Assembly: GCA_020465985.1 (NCBI GenBank)
Contig: JAANYP010002036.1
Location: 372,001-436,000 of the forward strand
DNA length: 64,000 bases
Direction of reading: 5' to 3'
DNA from: Centrapalus pauciflorus
Taxonomy: Eukaryota > Streptophyta > Magnoliopsida > Asterales > Asteraceae
Shown here: piece after piece, positions 30,939 to 43,902 of the stretch
Layout of the letters: every line of letters begins with the position of its first letter
Numbering within the stretch: position 1 is the stretch's first letter
Translations under genes and position numbers: made by a program
Notes under the pieces: model-generated
The model's input: the letters and a program-made list of their open reading frames with translations, nothing else
Databases searched by the model: none
Told to the model about the DNA's origin: nothing

Positions 30939-31497
30939 GTATCATCCTTCAACTAGGTAAGTTGTAAGAATTTTTATTGCTGAACTTTCATCTATACCAG
31001 CCAGTCCAGCCTTATTCAAATATTAAACTTCATGTGCCACTATTTGTGTACCATATTCTTGACTTTTGAGAATACTTAAAAGAGTATGCTAATGTGCTGT
31101 TTGTTCTGAATCACCTTAAACTGTTGTCATATATGGCTGGCTTGTTAGCAGCTCCTAGGATGAAACTCAGGTTCCATGGACCATGGTCTAGCTAGCTAGT
31201 ACTGACCCAACTCTTTGAACCATTGGTTTTGGGTTCACCCATGAGCTTAGACGTAAGGCACCAAAATGTTGGCGATATTATCTTCTTAACCGAGTTAAAC
31301 TAGACTTTCGAATGCCTAGTAAGTTTTTGTCTTGTGGTTTCATCTTGATGTATATGCTCATTAGGCTAAACAAGCTAAAAAATCAAGATAAACTGTTAAT
31401 GATTTTGTTAAAAAGTAAATGAAATAACCAAATACTAAGCGAAGAACGTTTTAAAAATGACAATTTATGAACAAATTGAAGGCAAAAATTAATTACT
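30939..31497. other. 3' UTR of the RraA-like gene and intergenic DNA
   Basis: T-rich sequence follows the stop, with no further frame. No distinct polyadenylation signal was chosen. Confidence 0.4.
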
Positions 31498-31511
31498 TAT
31501 TCTTTTGGGAA

Positions 31512-31676
31512 CCAACGGGGTTTAGCCCATTCGGTAAGAGGGTGGATATGTAAGTGAGTGGTCACGGGTTCGACTCCTGTCGGAGGCAAGTTAAAATTTA
31601 GGTGGAGAAAGTAAGTCTTGGGATAAATGAGTAGTTTAGGAGTACGAGTAGAATAGTTTGTCGTTCAAAAAAAACC
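31512..31676 (+). mobile_element. tRNA-derived SINE with 14-bp target duplication
   Basis: 165 bp with a pol III box A (TTAGCCCATTCGGTAAGAG, about 31522-31540) and a perfect box B (GGTTCGACTCC, 31567-31577), then an unrelated body and an A-rich 3' end (GTTCAAAAAAAACC). TATTCTTTTGGGAA flanks it at 31498-31511 and 31677-31690, identical on both sides. The tRNA part lacks a complete cloverleaf, so it is a SINE and not a tRNA gene. The exact duplication suggests recent insertion. Confidence 0.9.
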
Positions 31677-32464
31677 TATTCTTTTGGGAAGGCAAAACAT
31701 AATTACTTTTCACTGAAACCATGAAGTTGAAGGTATACTTTTCATTGAAACCATGAAGTTAAAAGTAAACAAACTTGCAAAATTAGCATAAAATAACAAG
31801 AAGCTTTCATTAGATCTCAGCAAGAGAGGATGCAAATCCATGCTCACAAGGTTTTTTCAAAATTGTCAAACTCATGTCCTGATGAATTTTGAACTCTTCT
31901 CTAAGATAAAGTTTGGTTCATCGTAAATTCATAATGTTTATGAATAAACCAGATTTTATCAAAAAATTAATAATATATCATCAACTCTAATTGAATTCTT
32001 TTTCCTCCCCACAATCATTCTGGATTTTAAAAAACCAAACACCTCCTAAAGTTTTATTCCTAACCTACACACGTAGTAGAAATGTATAACATATTATTTC
32101 TTAATTCTTATGTAAGTATAACTTCATTTAAAATTTAAACGTGGGCAAAATATATCTTTTAGATTTGTTTTCCCCTCGGTAAATCGAAACATCGTCATAA
32201 AATCAGTTGAGAAAAAACTTGAGATATTAAAAAAACACGAATATATATAATAAAGTGAAACATTATTTTGTCACATGTCGTGCTTTCAGCGCATCATATT
32301 TATTATTTTTTGTTATGTTATCATCAGTTTAGTTTATATTAAATCTAAATATATGTATAAGTAATCTAAATATTATATATTCTATGTTTATCTGTTTTAT
32401 TATTATTATTAATTTAATCTAAATCTAAATTTTATCTTATTTACACATATTTTTATATCTATTT

Positions 32465-32838
32465 AGAGGGTGTTTGGATTTGCGTTTGAAAAAATGCTGT
32501 AGTGTTTTGGAAACTAATAATCAAATAATAGTTGTAACAAAAAATGTTGTCGGAAATGTAGTGTTTGGTTTAGTTTCTGCTGTTTGCTATCGTAATTATC
32601 AAATAATTAGTTTTTAAAGTATTTGGATTTGCGTTTTAACTTGTAAAATTGTCAAATAATCACTTATTAAGCAAATAAACTATATTTTTGAACTTATGAA
32701 AAAGTGTGGTAGGAATAACTCTAAACGCAAATAATCACTTATTAAGGTATGCAATCCAAACACTTTAAACCAATTATTTGCGTTATTGTAACGTAATGAA
32801 CTAATAATCTCATCTATAACGTAAAACCAAACACCCTC
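32465..32838. mobile_element. hAT-like MITE
   Basis: Ends AGAGGGTGTTTGGAT and AACCAAACACCCTCT are near-perfect inverted repeats. The AAATAATCACTTATTAAG motif occurs twice inside. No matching 8-bp flanks are visible. Confidence 0.65.
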
Positions 32839-34004
32839 TTGGCAGATTAAAATTGAAATCTCAAATTTTATCAAACAAAAATATTAGTTTAAAATAAAAT
32901 ATCAAAAATAAATACATATTATATAAAAATATTGAATTTTTAAAAAGTAAAAGTAATACAATATTAGTAAAAAAACATATTTTATGATATTTTCTTTATT
33001 ATAACAGAATATATAAAAATCATGTTCAGTGCAAAATTATATGAAATAAAGTTATATAATTTTTTGTAAAATTTAATAGGATTCATATTTGTATTTATAA
33101 AATTAGTATTTATGAAAAATAGCACTATTATTTTTTTAAAATAAAACTTATATGTTTCAAATATAAGTATATATATATTTTACCTAAATATTTTCTTAAT
33201 AAAAATATCCATGTACCACGTAAGTCAATAAATTAGTTAATAATAATAGAAGATTATTCATTGCTCTCCAAATTGTTATAACTAACATTCACCATTGTAA
33301 AACGCACCGTTTTGTGCAACACGGTGTCGTTTTGCTAATTTCAAGAATTTACAAATTCAGCCCCTGTAGTTTGTATTAATTTTGGATTTAGTCCCTACAC
33401 TTTTAATTTTTCAAAATTAATTATTATTATCAAGGTTTACAACTTTACATTCAACATTGTTTCTTATTTATTAACTTTAACTAAAATTTTTTTATATGTT
33501 TTACCATTCTAATTAAAATTTATTAACAACTCCTTATTTTAATAAAACAAATAGGTATAAAAATATAATAAAATATTAATATTTTTAATCAATTAAAAAG
33601 TATTTTGAATTAATTTGGTTTGTCGTTTTTCCATTTCGTTAATTTGGAAATCGAAATGGTACATCGTTTTTCTACTAAAACATTTAACCAAAATAATTTT
33701 TTTCGAAAACCCAAAAGAAAACAATAACATGGGGACTTTATTGGTAAAAAATAACATTGAGGGACGAAACCATTTGCATACAAAACCCTAAAAAAACAAT
33801 ATACTTTAAACGTCATCAATTAAATCATACCAAATTCGTAAAAAATAACATGTAACCCACAGATGCTTAAATACACAAATGTAGTTACGTTGTTGTCATC
33901 ATTAAATTATATTTTATTTCTTAACATCATATTTTAACTTTAGCGATAAAAACTACATATTTTTACGGATACCCGCAGCAACGCGCAGGCAACCACAACA
34001 CTAG
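32839..34004 (+). mobile_element. Helitron-like 3' portion ending in CTAG
   Basis: The segment ends ACCCGCAGCAACGCGCAGG, then 12 bases later CTAG|T (34001-34004), matching the hairpin-plus-CTRR 3' end of Helitrons. A TTTTGTCACATGTCGTGCTTTC motif near 32270 is shared with 54755 and 55925 and may mark its 5' side, in which case the MITE at 32465 is nested. The 5' end is uncertain. It also contains a fragment of the GTCCCTACACTTTTAATTTT sequence seen in the MULE at 19349. Confidence 0.4.
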
Positions 34005-34437
34005 TTTAATACATTGTCACCTATACTACCAAGTTCCATGATCACTTCACAATTGATGAGCCATTGATTAGTCCACCATGATGGGCTTATCAGTGAATCA
34101 TCATTCACGAAGAGTCTATAAAACTCAGTTATTTGGGTGACGTAATAAATTTGAATAGCAACAAATAATCTCCTTAAGCAGATTCATATTGAAGAGTTAT
34201 TCTTTGAGATCTACTTATCTTCGTTTCAATAGTTGAAAGCGAGAGTAGAAATTCTTTTGATGTCATGACATACGTGGTGTAGATGTCCTATAATTTAGTA
34301 GTATGAGTCTCTTGTTAGTAGGTTTTGTAGTCTTTTGGTTCAATTGAGTTTCTTCGTGTGGCTTTGGATAATTGCATTTTATTTTAGAAAAATAATAACA
34401 GAAAATTAATAAAGCGATTTTACTTTAAAAAAAAAAA
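34005..34437. other. Intergenic DNA
   Basis: No gene or repeat recognised. Confidence 0.4.
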
Positions 34438-34740
34438 GGTTTACTATGAAAAAAACCAACATGTTTTCAAGTTTTTTACGTTTTTGTCCTTTCATGTTAT
34501 TTTTTTTCATAAAAAACCTCAAGTTATTCTTTTCTTATTGGTTTAGTGAAATTTTGGTTATTAGACCCCGGTTATAATTTGTGAACCGGGTTTTAAAAAC
34601 TTGAAAAACCGGGTTCTAATGTCCAAATTTCACTAAACCAATAAGCAAAGAATAACTTGATGTTTTTTATGGAAAAAAATAACATGGGGGGACGAAAACG
34701 CAAAAAACGTGAAAACATGTTGGTTTCTTTCATTATAAAC
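34438..34740. mobile_element. Foldback MITE family A, copy 3
   Basis: GGTTTACTATGAAAAAAACC to GGTTTCTTTCATTATAAAC, with inner GGTTTAGTGAAATTT and its inverted partner AAATTTCACTAAACC. Confidence 0.75.
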
Positions 34741-35071
34741 TCAAAAAAAAATTAAAAATAGTTAAATAAATCAAAGATGGAATTCGTAGATGAGTGGACT
34801 AATCAAGCCATAGTAGCTTGGAGTAGAAAAGAAATGAAAGCTGGAAAACGGAAATTTGGTCAAAGTCATCACGATGGTACAACGTAGTTGGTAAAGACTT
34901 TTGACCCAAAACCCAAGTCGGTCAACTCTTATCGTCAAAATACTTTTCATGTTATAATCATCTTGTGTTATTTTATTAGGGTTATGTTATTTAAATTTTT
35001 TTACCGGATAGACAAACCATTTGTTAAATTACAAATTAATATGTATTATTTTGATATTTAAAATCTATTTA

Positions 35072-35230
35072 TCTATTCTATTAAAAGAGTAAATAAATTG
35101 TCATTTGACACTTAATTAGACCGTCAATTGGCGTAGCTTATATTTGACACGTGTGTTTTATAATTTTTTTTATTTAAACAATTAATTTATTGTTACTACA
35201 TTTTAGGGATATTAACAATCTTAGGTTAAT
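35072..35230 (+). mobile_element. Helitron 5' end fragment
   Basis: TCTATTCTATTAAAAGAGTAA followed by a GACACGTGTG motif matches the 5' ends of the Helitrons at 50564 and 51787. No CTAG 3' end was found nearby, so the extent is unknown. Confidence 0.5.
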
Positions 35231-35545
35231 AGAATCCATTTTTTAAGGTAAATATATGACCATTGTGAAATTAAAATATTGATTTCTAATGGTTGACATT
35301 AATTATTAATAAAACTAATAATTTATCGTATCTCAGTTATGTATTGTTATTAATTATAGATAAAGCTAAGGATCTTGATATGGTTTGTATCGAGTCACAT
35401 CTTTTTCATAATATTTAAAGTTTGTATTACTGTCTATCATCGATTTTTACAGTTGTTCTAAAATTTATAATTTATTAAAAAAATTATTATTCAAAAACTG
35501 TCTTTTCAAAGGACTTACATCTTATCATCCGAAACATTATGTTTT

Positions 35546-35651
35546 GAAAGTAATGACGGTGTGAGAAAATTCATGAAGTTTGATTTCAATTTATCTCTGA
35601 AAGTCACGACGGTGTGAGAAAATTCATCAAGTTTGATTTCAATTTGTTCCT
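35546..35651. repeat. 53-bp unit in two tandem copies
   Basis: GAAAGTAATGACGGTGTGAG... at 35546 repeats as GAAAGTCACGACGGTGTGAG... at 35599 with a few changes. Confidence 0.8.
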
Positions 35652-38253
35652 GAAGTGGAAGTACCAACCTTGATAGTATATTATTGGTTTAAATTTCACA
35701 TGATTATAAAGATTAGTATAAAAATGTCACCTTGAATTTTAAATCATTACATCTATTGATTCTAAAGATTGGTATTTTCGGTTCCCTGCGACATTTGATC
35801 TGGATTTGAATCAACCAAGAACAAGCTTGAAAGACACTCTCCTATGCTTGATTTGGATGCTACTCTCTCTCTCTCTTCCAAGTTCGTTTTACAATGTAGG
35901 GTTTCTTTACTTCAAGTTCAGTTTACGATTTGAGTGTTTTTCAAATGAACAAACGATTAGGGTTTTCATTATGGAAATGAATTTAATTATTCAATTGATC
36001 TTGAGTTCTTTTTATTTTAAATCTAGTTCGTTCGAGTGTTGTGGATTTGAATTATTTAGGGCATGTGTTCTCATTTTAAATTTGAGTTGATTTCGTCTCC
36101 AAAATTTTCTTGTTTGTAAGTATGATCTTGACTTATGTTCTTTGTGTTCTTCATGTTTTCGATTAACTATGGTCTGCTAGAGTTGGAATAGCTGGTTAAT
36201 TGGTTCAACATGTTATTAATTAAGATTTTCAAACTATAGTAAAAGAAAATAATGTTAAAACTATAAAATTATAAAATAATACTAATGGACCAAAGCGATA
36301 AAAACATATTGCTTGTTATTAACATAAAGCAATTTATACATCGAACATACTTTTTTTTAATTATTGATGCATTATAGTTGTCTTTTTTTTATCATTCATC
36401 TGATGTGCTCAAGCATCCGTCCTAATATTTAGGACATCAAATAAAGACTGGAAAAATATATTTTTCAATAATGCGGGATAATTTGAAATTTTCTTAAATA
36501 TTTGGGCTTTTTTGTTTACTTTTTAAATTAAATTATGTCTGTGTTAAGTTGTCTATCTGTATTAACTTAACTGCAAAATAAATACAACTATTGTTTGGTA
36601 CCGTTACTGATTAAACGGTCTGAATGATAGAAATTGACATTTTTACCAATCTAATAGAAAAACCAGTGTTTGTTTTTATATTGAACAAAATTCAAATAAA
36701 ATTGTTATCTTATTTAATATAAACATAAACAGAATTATATTTAAATCATAACATAAAATGCTGAAAATTTACAATGATAAAAAAAAAATCAATTTTATTG
36801 TTGCTTAAAACAATTTAAGAGAAAGAAACCAATGGATGAGTTGGTTTCACCAAATGATAAAAGTGGAAAAACCTCGAATATAGTCATGAAAACAGATGTA
36901 TATATAAATCTTCTTTTTTAATGGACAAAAAGGGTTTTGACAATGGTGGTAAGGAGAAGACCCAAAAGCTTTGGCCACACAGTCCGTATGCTTTAATTGG
37001 GAAAAACTCAAATCACATATATTTCAAAATTTTATCCTTTCAATCAGCCTGTCAGTTTGATTTAAATGATTTCAAATATCAGTAAACATTTTATTTCCAG
37101 CAGGTTGTTAGTTTTATTCAAAAAAATTTAATATTTCATAATCGAAATAAGTGATAAGATCAAATATACACAAATTATGAACTTATCACCTTTTTTTACA
37201 ACAGCTATAAATATATATTTAAATAAATAAAATGATGATTAAATGCCTCATTTGTTATAAAGAATTTATGTGAATAAATTAGAAGGCCCAATTGAAAATA
37301 TAACATCACCTTTTTTGTTTTAGTACCATCAACTATTTTCTGTGTTATTGATAAGGTTTCAGTTTAAAACTTTAAATGACTATGATCTCTTACTTATCAT
37401 AAGTTTTAAATTGTAATATTAAAATAAATTTTTAACTACCGATGTCGCTTTTTTTTTTTTGCAGGTTCAATTAAAGTATCAACAAACCCTGCATGCTTTT
37501 TGTTTTATTTTTATCTTTTTTTCGTGAATTATTTGTTTGGCATGAATATTAAACAGTTGCAATATTCTTTTTATTTTGTAAGTTTTATATTTCTGTAAAA
37601 AAAAAAAAAGCAATGTCGGTGCTATCCTTCTTTTTCGGATATTCTAGTTAGGCAGCATATGAGATATTCCGGTTTGAGAATATTCAATTATGTTTTATGC
37701 TTATAAATGTGAAAGAAGCAAAAATATTTCTTCATTTTTTTGATTTTTCTGCATTTTATTCAAATTCCTCAATATTTCTGCGCTTTTTTGGTAGGCATCA
37801 TTTTTTTAACCATTCGAAAATATAGCATTTGATCCCTTATCCCCAGTATTTTTGCATTTTTTGTTTAACATTATTTTATGTATTTATTTCAAATTGTTCC
37901 TACTTTTTTTTTTTGCTATGATTGTGTCAAGTAAGCAGAAAATCGAAAAAAATCTAAATTTCAATGGTTGAAAATGCGTCACGTGAACATAAAATCCAAT
38001 TTTTCTCATTTTAGATGACAGAGATTAATTTATGATTTGATCAGACCCTTATGATCGTGTCACGTGAGCAAAATTTATCTATTCTCTCCTTGGCAATAAA
38101 TATATATAATATGTATAATTAGTTAGAAAAAAAAAAGTTACAATATAATTAAAAGAGTCAATTTTAAATTTCAAAATTTAAATTATCATGCGGTGAGTCA
38201 GTTGGTGGCTTCATGGTTTTTATGTTAGACAGTTACGAAGAATTTTTTTTCCG
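35652..38253. other. Intergenic DNA upstream of the PP2C gene
   Basis: No convincing gene. The 94-codon plus frame at 35806 shows no family features. The stretch is AT-rich with poly-A/T runs; TCACGTGAGC (38060) and CACGTGAAC (37980) are G-box-like motifs within 500 bp of the PP2C start. Confidence 0.5.
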
Positions 38254-38262
38254 TATAAATAT
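38254..38262 (+). promoter_or_regulatory. TATA box of the PP2C gene
   Basis: TATAAATAT stands about 200 bp before the start codon, followed by a CT-rich leader (CCATCTCCATCGTCCTCC). Transcription should begin near 38285. Confidence 0.65.
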
Positions 38263-38454
38263 GAGCTGCCGCCATCTCCATCGTCCTCCTATTCTTCTCA
38301 CGCGGTGCTCCTCCGACTTTTTCTCCCGTTCTTTCCCTCTCCTCCGCCCAATCATAAGATCACCTTCTCATTTCATATTCAATTCGCCGTTATCAAATCT
38401 GTATATTCAGTAATCATAACAATTCTCGTTTATTTATGATACAAACGCCCAAAG

Positions 38455-41400
38455 ATGCTAAGGAAGTGCGTCAATCCGTTTGACGGATGTTTAGCACGAC
38501 GGAGTGGTGATGAACTGTTATGGCATACCGATTTGAAGCCTCACGCCTCCGGTGACTTCTCAATCGCTGTCGTTCAAGCCAATTCTATCCTAGAAGATCA
38601 AAGCCAGGTGTTTACGTCTCCGTCTGCCACCTATATCGGCGTCTACGACGGTCACGGTGGTCCTGAAGCTTCTTGTTTTGTTAATCGCCACCTTTTCCCT
38701 TTGATTGACAGTAAGCTCACACGAAATTCAATTTCAGTGATTAATTTTCGTTAAATACGAGTCAATGCCGTCTGGTTTCAAATAATGTGGTGTGATTCAC
38801 AATTTTTTTTAAAATCAAATTAGAGATTCTATGATGACCAATATTTGTTTACCTAATCTGCTGAAACCTGTGTCTATGATTGTGTATTCATGTCTAGTTC
38901 ATCTTCTTTAGTATATGTAACAGAGGAAGGAAGGTTATCAACTTTTATGATGATTAATTATTGAACCTGTTGAGGCTTGTGCATATGATTGTGTATTCAT
39001 GTGATCATGTCTAGTTTATCTTTTGTAGAATATGCTACAGAGGAAGGAGGTATATCTGCTGATGTTATAAGGAAGGCATTCAGCATGATAGAGGAGAAAT
39101 TCCTTCGATTAGTGATGAATGCGATGCCGATTAGACCACAGATTGCCTCAGTTGGATCATGTTGTCTTGTTGGGCTTATATCAAATGACGAGTTATATGT
39201 TGCAAACCTTGGGGACTCACGAGTGGTCCTTGGCCAGAAAGTTGTGGACAAGGGAAAGGCAACGGTGGTTGCAGAGCGTTTGTCAAGAGATCATAATGTC
39301 TCTTTCGCAGAGGTGAGGATGGAGGTTGAAGCACAACATCCTGGTGATTCGCAAATTGTGGTTTATTGTCATGGTGTTTGGAGAATCAAGGGTATAATCC
39401 AGGTACGACAAATTGTTACTTGTCTTAACACTTAATTAACATCTGATTGATATGAATTCAATTAGAATCAAGTGTGTATACTCTATAGCATGTTCTTTGG
39501 TTGCATGTTCGTTTATAATATAGGTTCATAAATTGTGTTTTTGGATTCTTTGTATGGTCGCATAAGAGAGATTAAAGCGTCCAAAATCATTCTCACCAAA
39601 CTGGCTTTTGGGGCCGTGGGAATGCTCTGTGCATGATTTGAAGCATCGTCAGACTCCAAACTTGTGTCATCACAGCTACTATAAATCTGATAAACAAAAA
39701 CTTGAATTTACCTTGTTTAATTTGGATGCCAAACTTGTGTCCTGTAAGGCTGTAAAGCCAGACTTGAGATGGCACAATCTCATGTTACTATGAGAAGTGA
39801 GAAAATTGATCCAAAATGGTCTTTATTAACTTAAGTTGAATAATGCGGTGAAACCATAATGGAATTGCGGACGACATCCTTCACCTTGAATTGACAGATG
39901 ATGTTTTCACGGGTCTCTAAATGATCTCTTACTTTCTCTTCAGCTTATATTACATTTTTTTCCTTTTGCCTATTGCTTTCGGGAAAGAAAGTTATTCTAA
40001 AACCCATTAGTCGCTTACTTCAAAGACATTAAGGGTGTTATCTTGTTCTGCGTTGCTTCAGTCTCTATCCTTTTGCTTTTATTAAAAGAAGCATCACACC
40101 TTTAGCAATCTTCTAAAAGAGGTCACTTTTCCCAGGAATCACATGTTTTACTCTGGACCATGTTCTAAAGGTAGCAACTGTACATGAGACTACACGAAGA
40201 TCACAACTTTCAGCATACTGTGGCTCCAGAGCTGATATGTTCTTCTACCTTCTCCTCTTGTTTATCTATATGTATTACTGACATCTATGCTTCCATTTTT
40301 TTGCCAAGTTATTTTAGTTGTGCAACAAATTGAGTTATATGCACATTTGATGATTCATATGTTTCTTACCTTTTCTCCATCTACTTTGCACTGACGTTTG
40401 ACAAAATGCCAAACACCTTTTCCTTTTTCAGGTTTCAAGATCCATAGGTGACTTTTATCTGAAGAAACCTGAATTAAACAGGGACCCATACTTTAAGCAA
40501 TTTGGAAACCCTGTTCCTCTAAAAAGACCGGTATTGACAGCAGAACCTTCCATCATTTCTAGAAAGCTTACGCCTCAAGACTTGTTTCTGATATTTGCCT
40601 CGGATGGACTTTGGGAACACTTGAGTGATGAAGAAGCAGTAGATATCGTTCACAAAAATCCGAGACCGGTAAGTTAACTTTTAACTTTGCATGCGTGTAA
40701 ACACACATTCATGTTGTTTGAAATGACTTCTACATCATACTCGATCATCAACAACATTTTAGTTGACATTCTACGTAGCTGTTAATATCATACCTTGTGT
40801 TGGGAAAAACTCTCTAAAAACACAGGATTTACTGAAACTAATCTTTTACTAAAACAATATTGGAAATCACACAGTACAATCTTTACAATGATTTAGTTGC
40901 AACTCTTTATGAAACCTTTTCGTAAAGTTGTGTCTTTTCGTGAAGAGACACGCATCTTTGGTTTATCTAAATGCTAACTTAGGTCCTTATACTTTCTATA
41001 ATTACAACAATGAATACAATATCTAAACTATATTACATAATTAGTCTAACAATTATGAATATTAATCTATCACCTTGCAGTTCATTTTCTCTGCACTTTC
41101 TCTTTTTCGAATTTTATATAACCATGCCATTGTGACTGCTTACACCTATTTTCTATACCCTGGTCAAAACGCTCATAGCTCCAATCTGAGTCCAAGTCAA
41201 CCTAAATGCAATTAAGCATCATGTCTTGCATTTTATGGATCTCAAGTAAACAGAACTCATAAAACGAAGAAAAAAAAAAAGTTACGAAGGATAAACATGT
41301 AGGACCTGAAACACATGCCACCAATTTTTTTTAGTGTTACAAAGAAATCCAAGGAGGTTGGGATGTTGAGTAAGGTTTTTTAGACATGGTGTTATCCGCG

Positions 41401-42861
41401 TCAAAGTGCCATCAACTATCTGTAGAAAATACGGATTGCAAAAGTGCTTGGATAATCTGAGAGTCGTGATACCCTTTCAGATTGAAGTATTTCGATGATA
41501 CAATCGAAATCCGAATCAGATAAAACCCAGAGAAAAACGAATAGAGAATATGGAAATGTTTCTTTTGATTTCTTGTACCTCTAATGACCAAAAAACGGCG
41601 GGTAATATTTGGCGGGAACCGCAAAAATGGTCAACCGCCATTTTAACCGCCAAAACCAACCGCAATTCGGATTCAACCGAATTTCGGGTCCAATTCGGAT
41701 TCATCCGAATTCAGCATCACATTTCATAAAGCAACATTAGTCTCCCCCAGCCAGGGGCTCTGCCCCTTGGACCCGCCAGGGGCTGCCGCCCTTGGAACCC
41801 CGCTATCGGCGGCGCTGCCCCCGAACCCCCGATAATTAATCTTAAACAATATTGAACAAGTGTGCACTCCGCATCAACCCAACTTGTTCATTATGTAATA
41901 AGATTATTTTGATCAAACAAGTTCATCTCATTACACTTAGATAATATTAGTGATAAATCACCAACACTATTTGGTGACGATGTTCATGGGTTAGAAACCT
42001 AAACTGTGTTTTATTCATGTGAGTGAAGCGTTTTGCATACACCATATGAGTTAGCTATGAAAGGCACCAATGGCCCCTGAAAATAAAAGAAAGTTTGAAA
42101 GAAACACAATACATCGTACTATGGCAAATTATTTATAGAAAATGACATTAATTCGCTATGTACTTTTGATATTGGTCCATGTTGGTAATTATTATTATTT
42201 TTTTTGTCCGATTTGTTAATTATACAATCTGAAATAGTTTATATTCATAATTATCGTTTGACACGGTCTATATTGGTTCTCACAATTTCTGAAATGGTCC
42301 ATTTTTGTAATTATAAGTATAATTATGAAAATATACCCAATTCGAAAAAGTATAATTAAAAAAATGAACCATTCCAAACACTTTAATCTCCATAATTTCC
42401 AACACGTACCATTTCATAAAACTATAGTTATCAATTTGAACAAAAACAATATAATTAATAAAATGGACAAATGAAAAACTATGTACTTATTTAGTAACAA
42501 CATTCTTGGATTCAACAATCAGAACTAGTGTCATCATGAGTAGAATAGAAACTGTAATTGCACTTGAGATTGATTAAAGAAACATATATGTTTGGTGCAG
42601 GGAATAGCAAAAAGATTAGTGGGAGCAGCCATTAACAAGGCTACAAAGAAGAGGGAGCTGAAATACAAGGACATTAAGAAAATGGGAAAGGGTATCAGAC
42701 GTCGTTTCCACGATGATATCACGGTAGTAGTAATCTATCTTGATGAACAAAAGGGGTTAGGACCGGCCAACGCTACCAAGCTCGGCTGCACAACTTCTCC
42801 TATTGATATTTTCTCGAATAAGGAACACAAACATCCCCTTTTGCTTCATAATCCCACATGA
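38455..42861 (+). CDS. Protein phosphatase 2C, clade-D type, four exons
   Basis: Exons 38455-38710, 39029-39402, 40432-40668 and 42601-42861 join in frame to 375 codons; all junctions are GT-AG. The protein has the metal-dependent Ser/Thr phosphatase motifs in order: VYDGHGG (Asp65), GSCCLVG and ANLGDSR (about 128-150), SRSIGD (213-217), FASDGLWE (Asp268) and HDDITVVVI (Asp327, Asp328). The N-terminus (LRKCVNPFDGCL) and the insert SADVIRKAF match plant clade-D PP2Cs. In Arabidopsis these act at the plasma membrane and nucleus and include enzymes that dephosphorylate the H+-ATPase under SAUR control; this role is inherited, not shown. The tail after 337 is short and divergent. Intron 1 holds a decayed duplicate of the exon-2 start. 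Intron 3 (1.9 kb) holds repeat DNA. Confidence 0.9.
38863..38940 (+). repeat. Decayed duplicate of the exon-2 acceptor region inside PP2C intron 1
   Basis: ATGATTGTGTATTCATG...CTAGTTCATCTTCTTTAG, then TATATGTAACAGAGGAAGGA, mirrors the true acceptor region at 38975-39050 (CTAGTTTATCTTTTGTAG, then AATATGCTACAGAGGAAGGA). The copy has lost the reading frame. Confidence 0.8.
40798..41966. mobile_element. Possible solo LTR in PP2C intron 3
   Basis: The segment begins TGTTGGGAAAAA and ends ACCAACA, so it has LTR-like TG...CA ends with a short inverted TGTTGG/CCAACA. It includes a very GC-rich block (41745-41835, CAGGGGCT...GCCCC units) foreign to the AT-rich intron, and several AATTCGGATTC motifs (41660-41710). 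The 5-bp flanks (CCTTG / CTATT) do not match, so solo-LTR status is unproven. Confidence 0.35.
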
Positions 42862-43747
42862 TAGATCACTAACCGATCCAACTTCAAATGGATTATATTT
42901 TCATCCATTCAAAGGTTCAATTGAAACCCGAATTATTGCTGCTACTGCAGATCAGATGTTAGAATTCGTTGCTTCGTTCTTTTTATCACTGGTTTTTTTT
43001 TGCCTTTTTGGTCTAATAATATCATCGGTATGTCTTTTGGGACGAGTAAATAAATAATTAACGTGCAAACATTTATTTGGTATTTAGTATGGACTCGAAT
43101 TCATGAGTTGTGCTTTAAGATAAATAAAATTCAAATCGAAGTGATGATGAGTTTGTTTGCAGCTGAATTCTCTGGTTTTAAACCGATGTGAGCATGATGC
43201 TTTGTTTTTCTACAAAAATAGCAAGATACTTTCATTTGACACACTAATAATAGCATTTTTCTAGGGAAAGTATATTTCTACAATGGATAAGCCATGTAGC
43301 ATGTTTATCATTGATAGAAAGGTAAAAACAAAGAACAATAGTTTATAGTTTAGACAAAATAAAATATGCTTATGGTCACAAATCAATATCATCAACTTTA
43401 CTTTAAGGATAACAAATATATATTATCAAGTGATGCTCCCCAAGCAAAACTGTTAAGGCCTCTTCATCTCTATTTCCAATTTGTGAGTCCGGGGTGAAAT
43501 CTTTGGATCATATTTTGGGGAACTCTTAGGAAGAGAAGAAGATATCGACTATCGAGAAACTGTTTCAGTTGATGAGTACAGGATTTCCGGATGGTAATAT
43601 GCAGGTCATGGATCTCCGTAGATGATAGATAGTTGTTGACAATTGGTGGTTGGATAAAGCATTTAATTGGGTATGTCTATCGATCATTTGTCTTATTTTG
43701 GTATCAGATGGGAACGATTCCATTAGAAGACCTCATTTAACTATGCT
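42862..43747. other. 3' UTR of PP2C and intergenic DNA
   Basis: No further gene. The short frame at 42803-43057 overlaps the PP2C end in another phase. Confidence 0.4.
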
Positions 43748-43849
43748 TAAGCCATGTTTGTTTACCTCTTAATGGAATCATTAAGATGTCATTTTACCTT
43801 TGAATGACTTCTTAATGATTCTATTAAAAAGTAAACAAACAACCCCTTA
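43748..43849. mobile_element. 102-bp foldback MITE
   Basis: TAAGCCATGTTTGTTTAC at the left pairs with GTAAACAAACAACCCCTTA at the right, and the inner arms pair too (CTTAATGG/ATTCTTAATGATTC region). No TSD is evident. Confidence 0.6.
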
Positions 43850-43902
43850 GACAGGATCAGTATAAGGGATGGTTGACCCCTTGGGAACTTTGCCTCAAGC
43901 CA

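Noticed and set aside
31520..31590. tRNA gene
   Set aside because: Boxes A and B are present but no full cloverleaf can be folded. The flanking 14-bp duplication and A-rich tail show it is a SINE.
38213..38413. 66-codon plus frame upstream of PP2C
   Set aside because: It spans the TATA box and 5' UTR; no conservation is visible. It could at most be a chance upstream frame.
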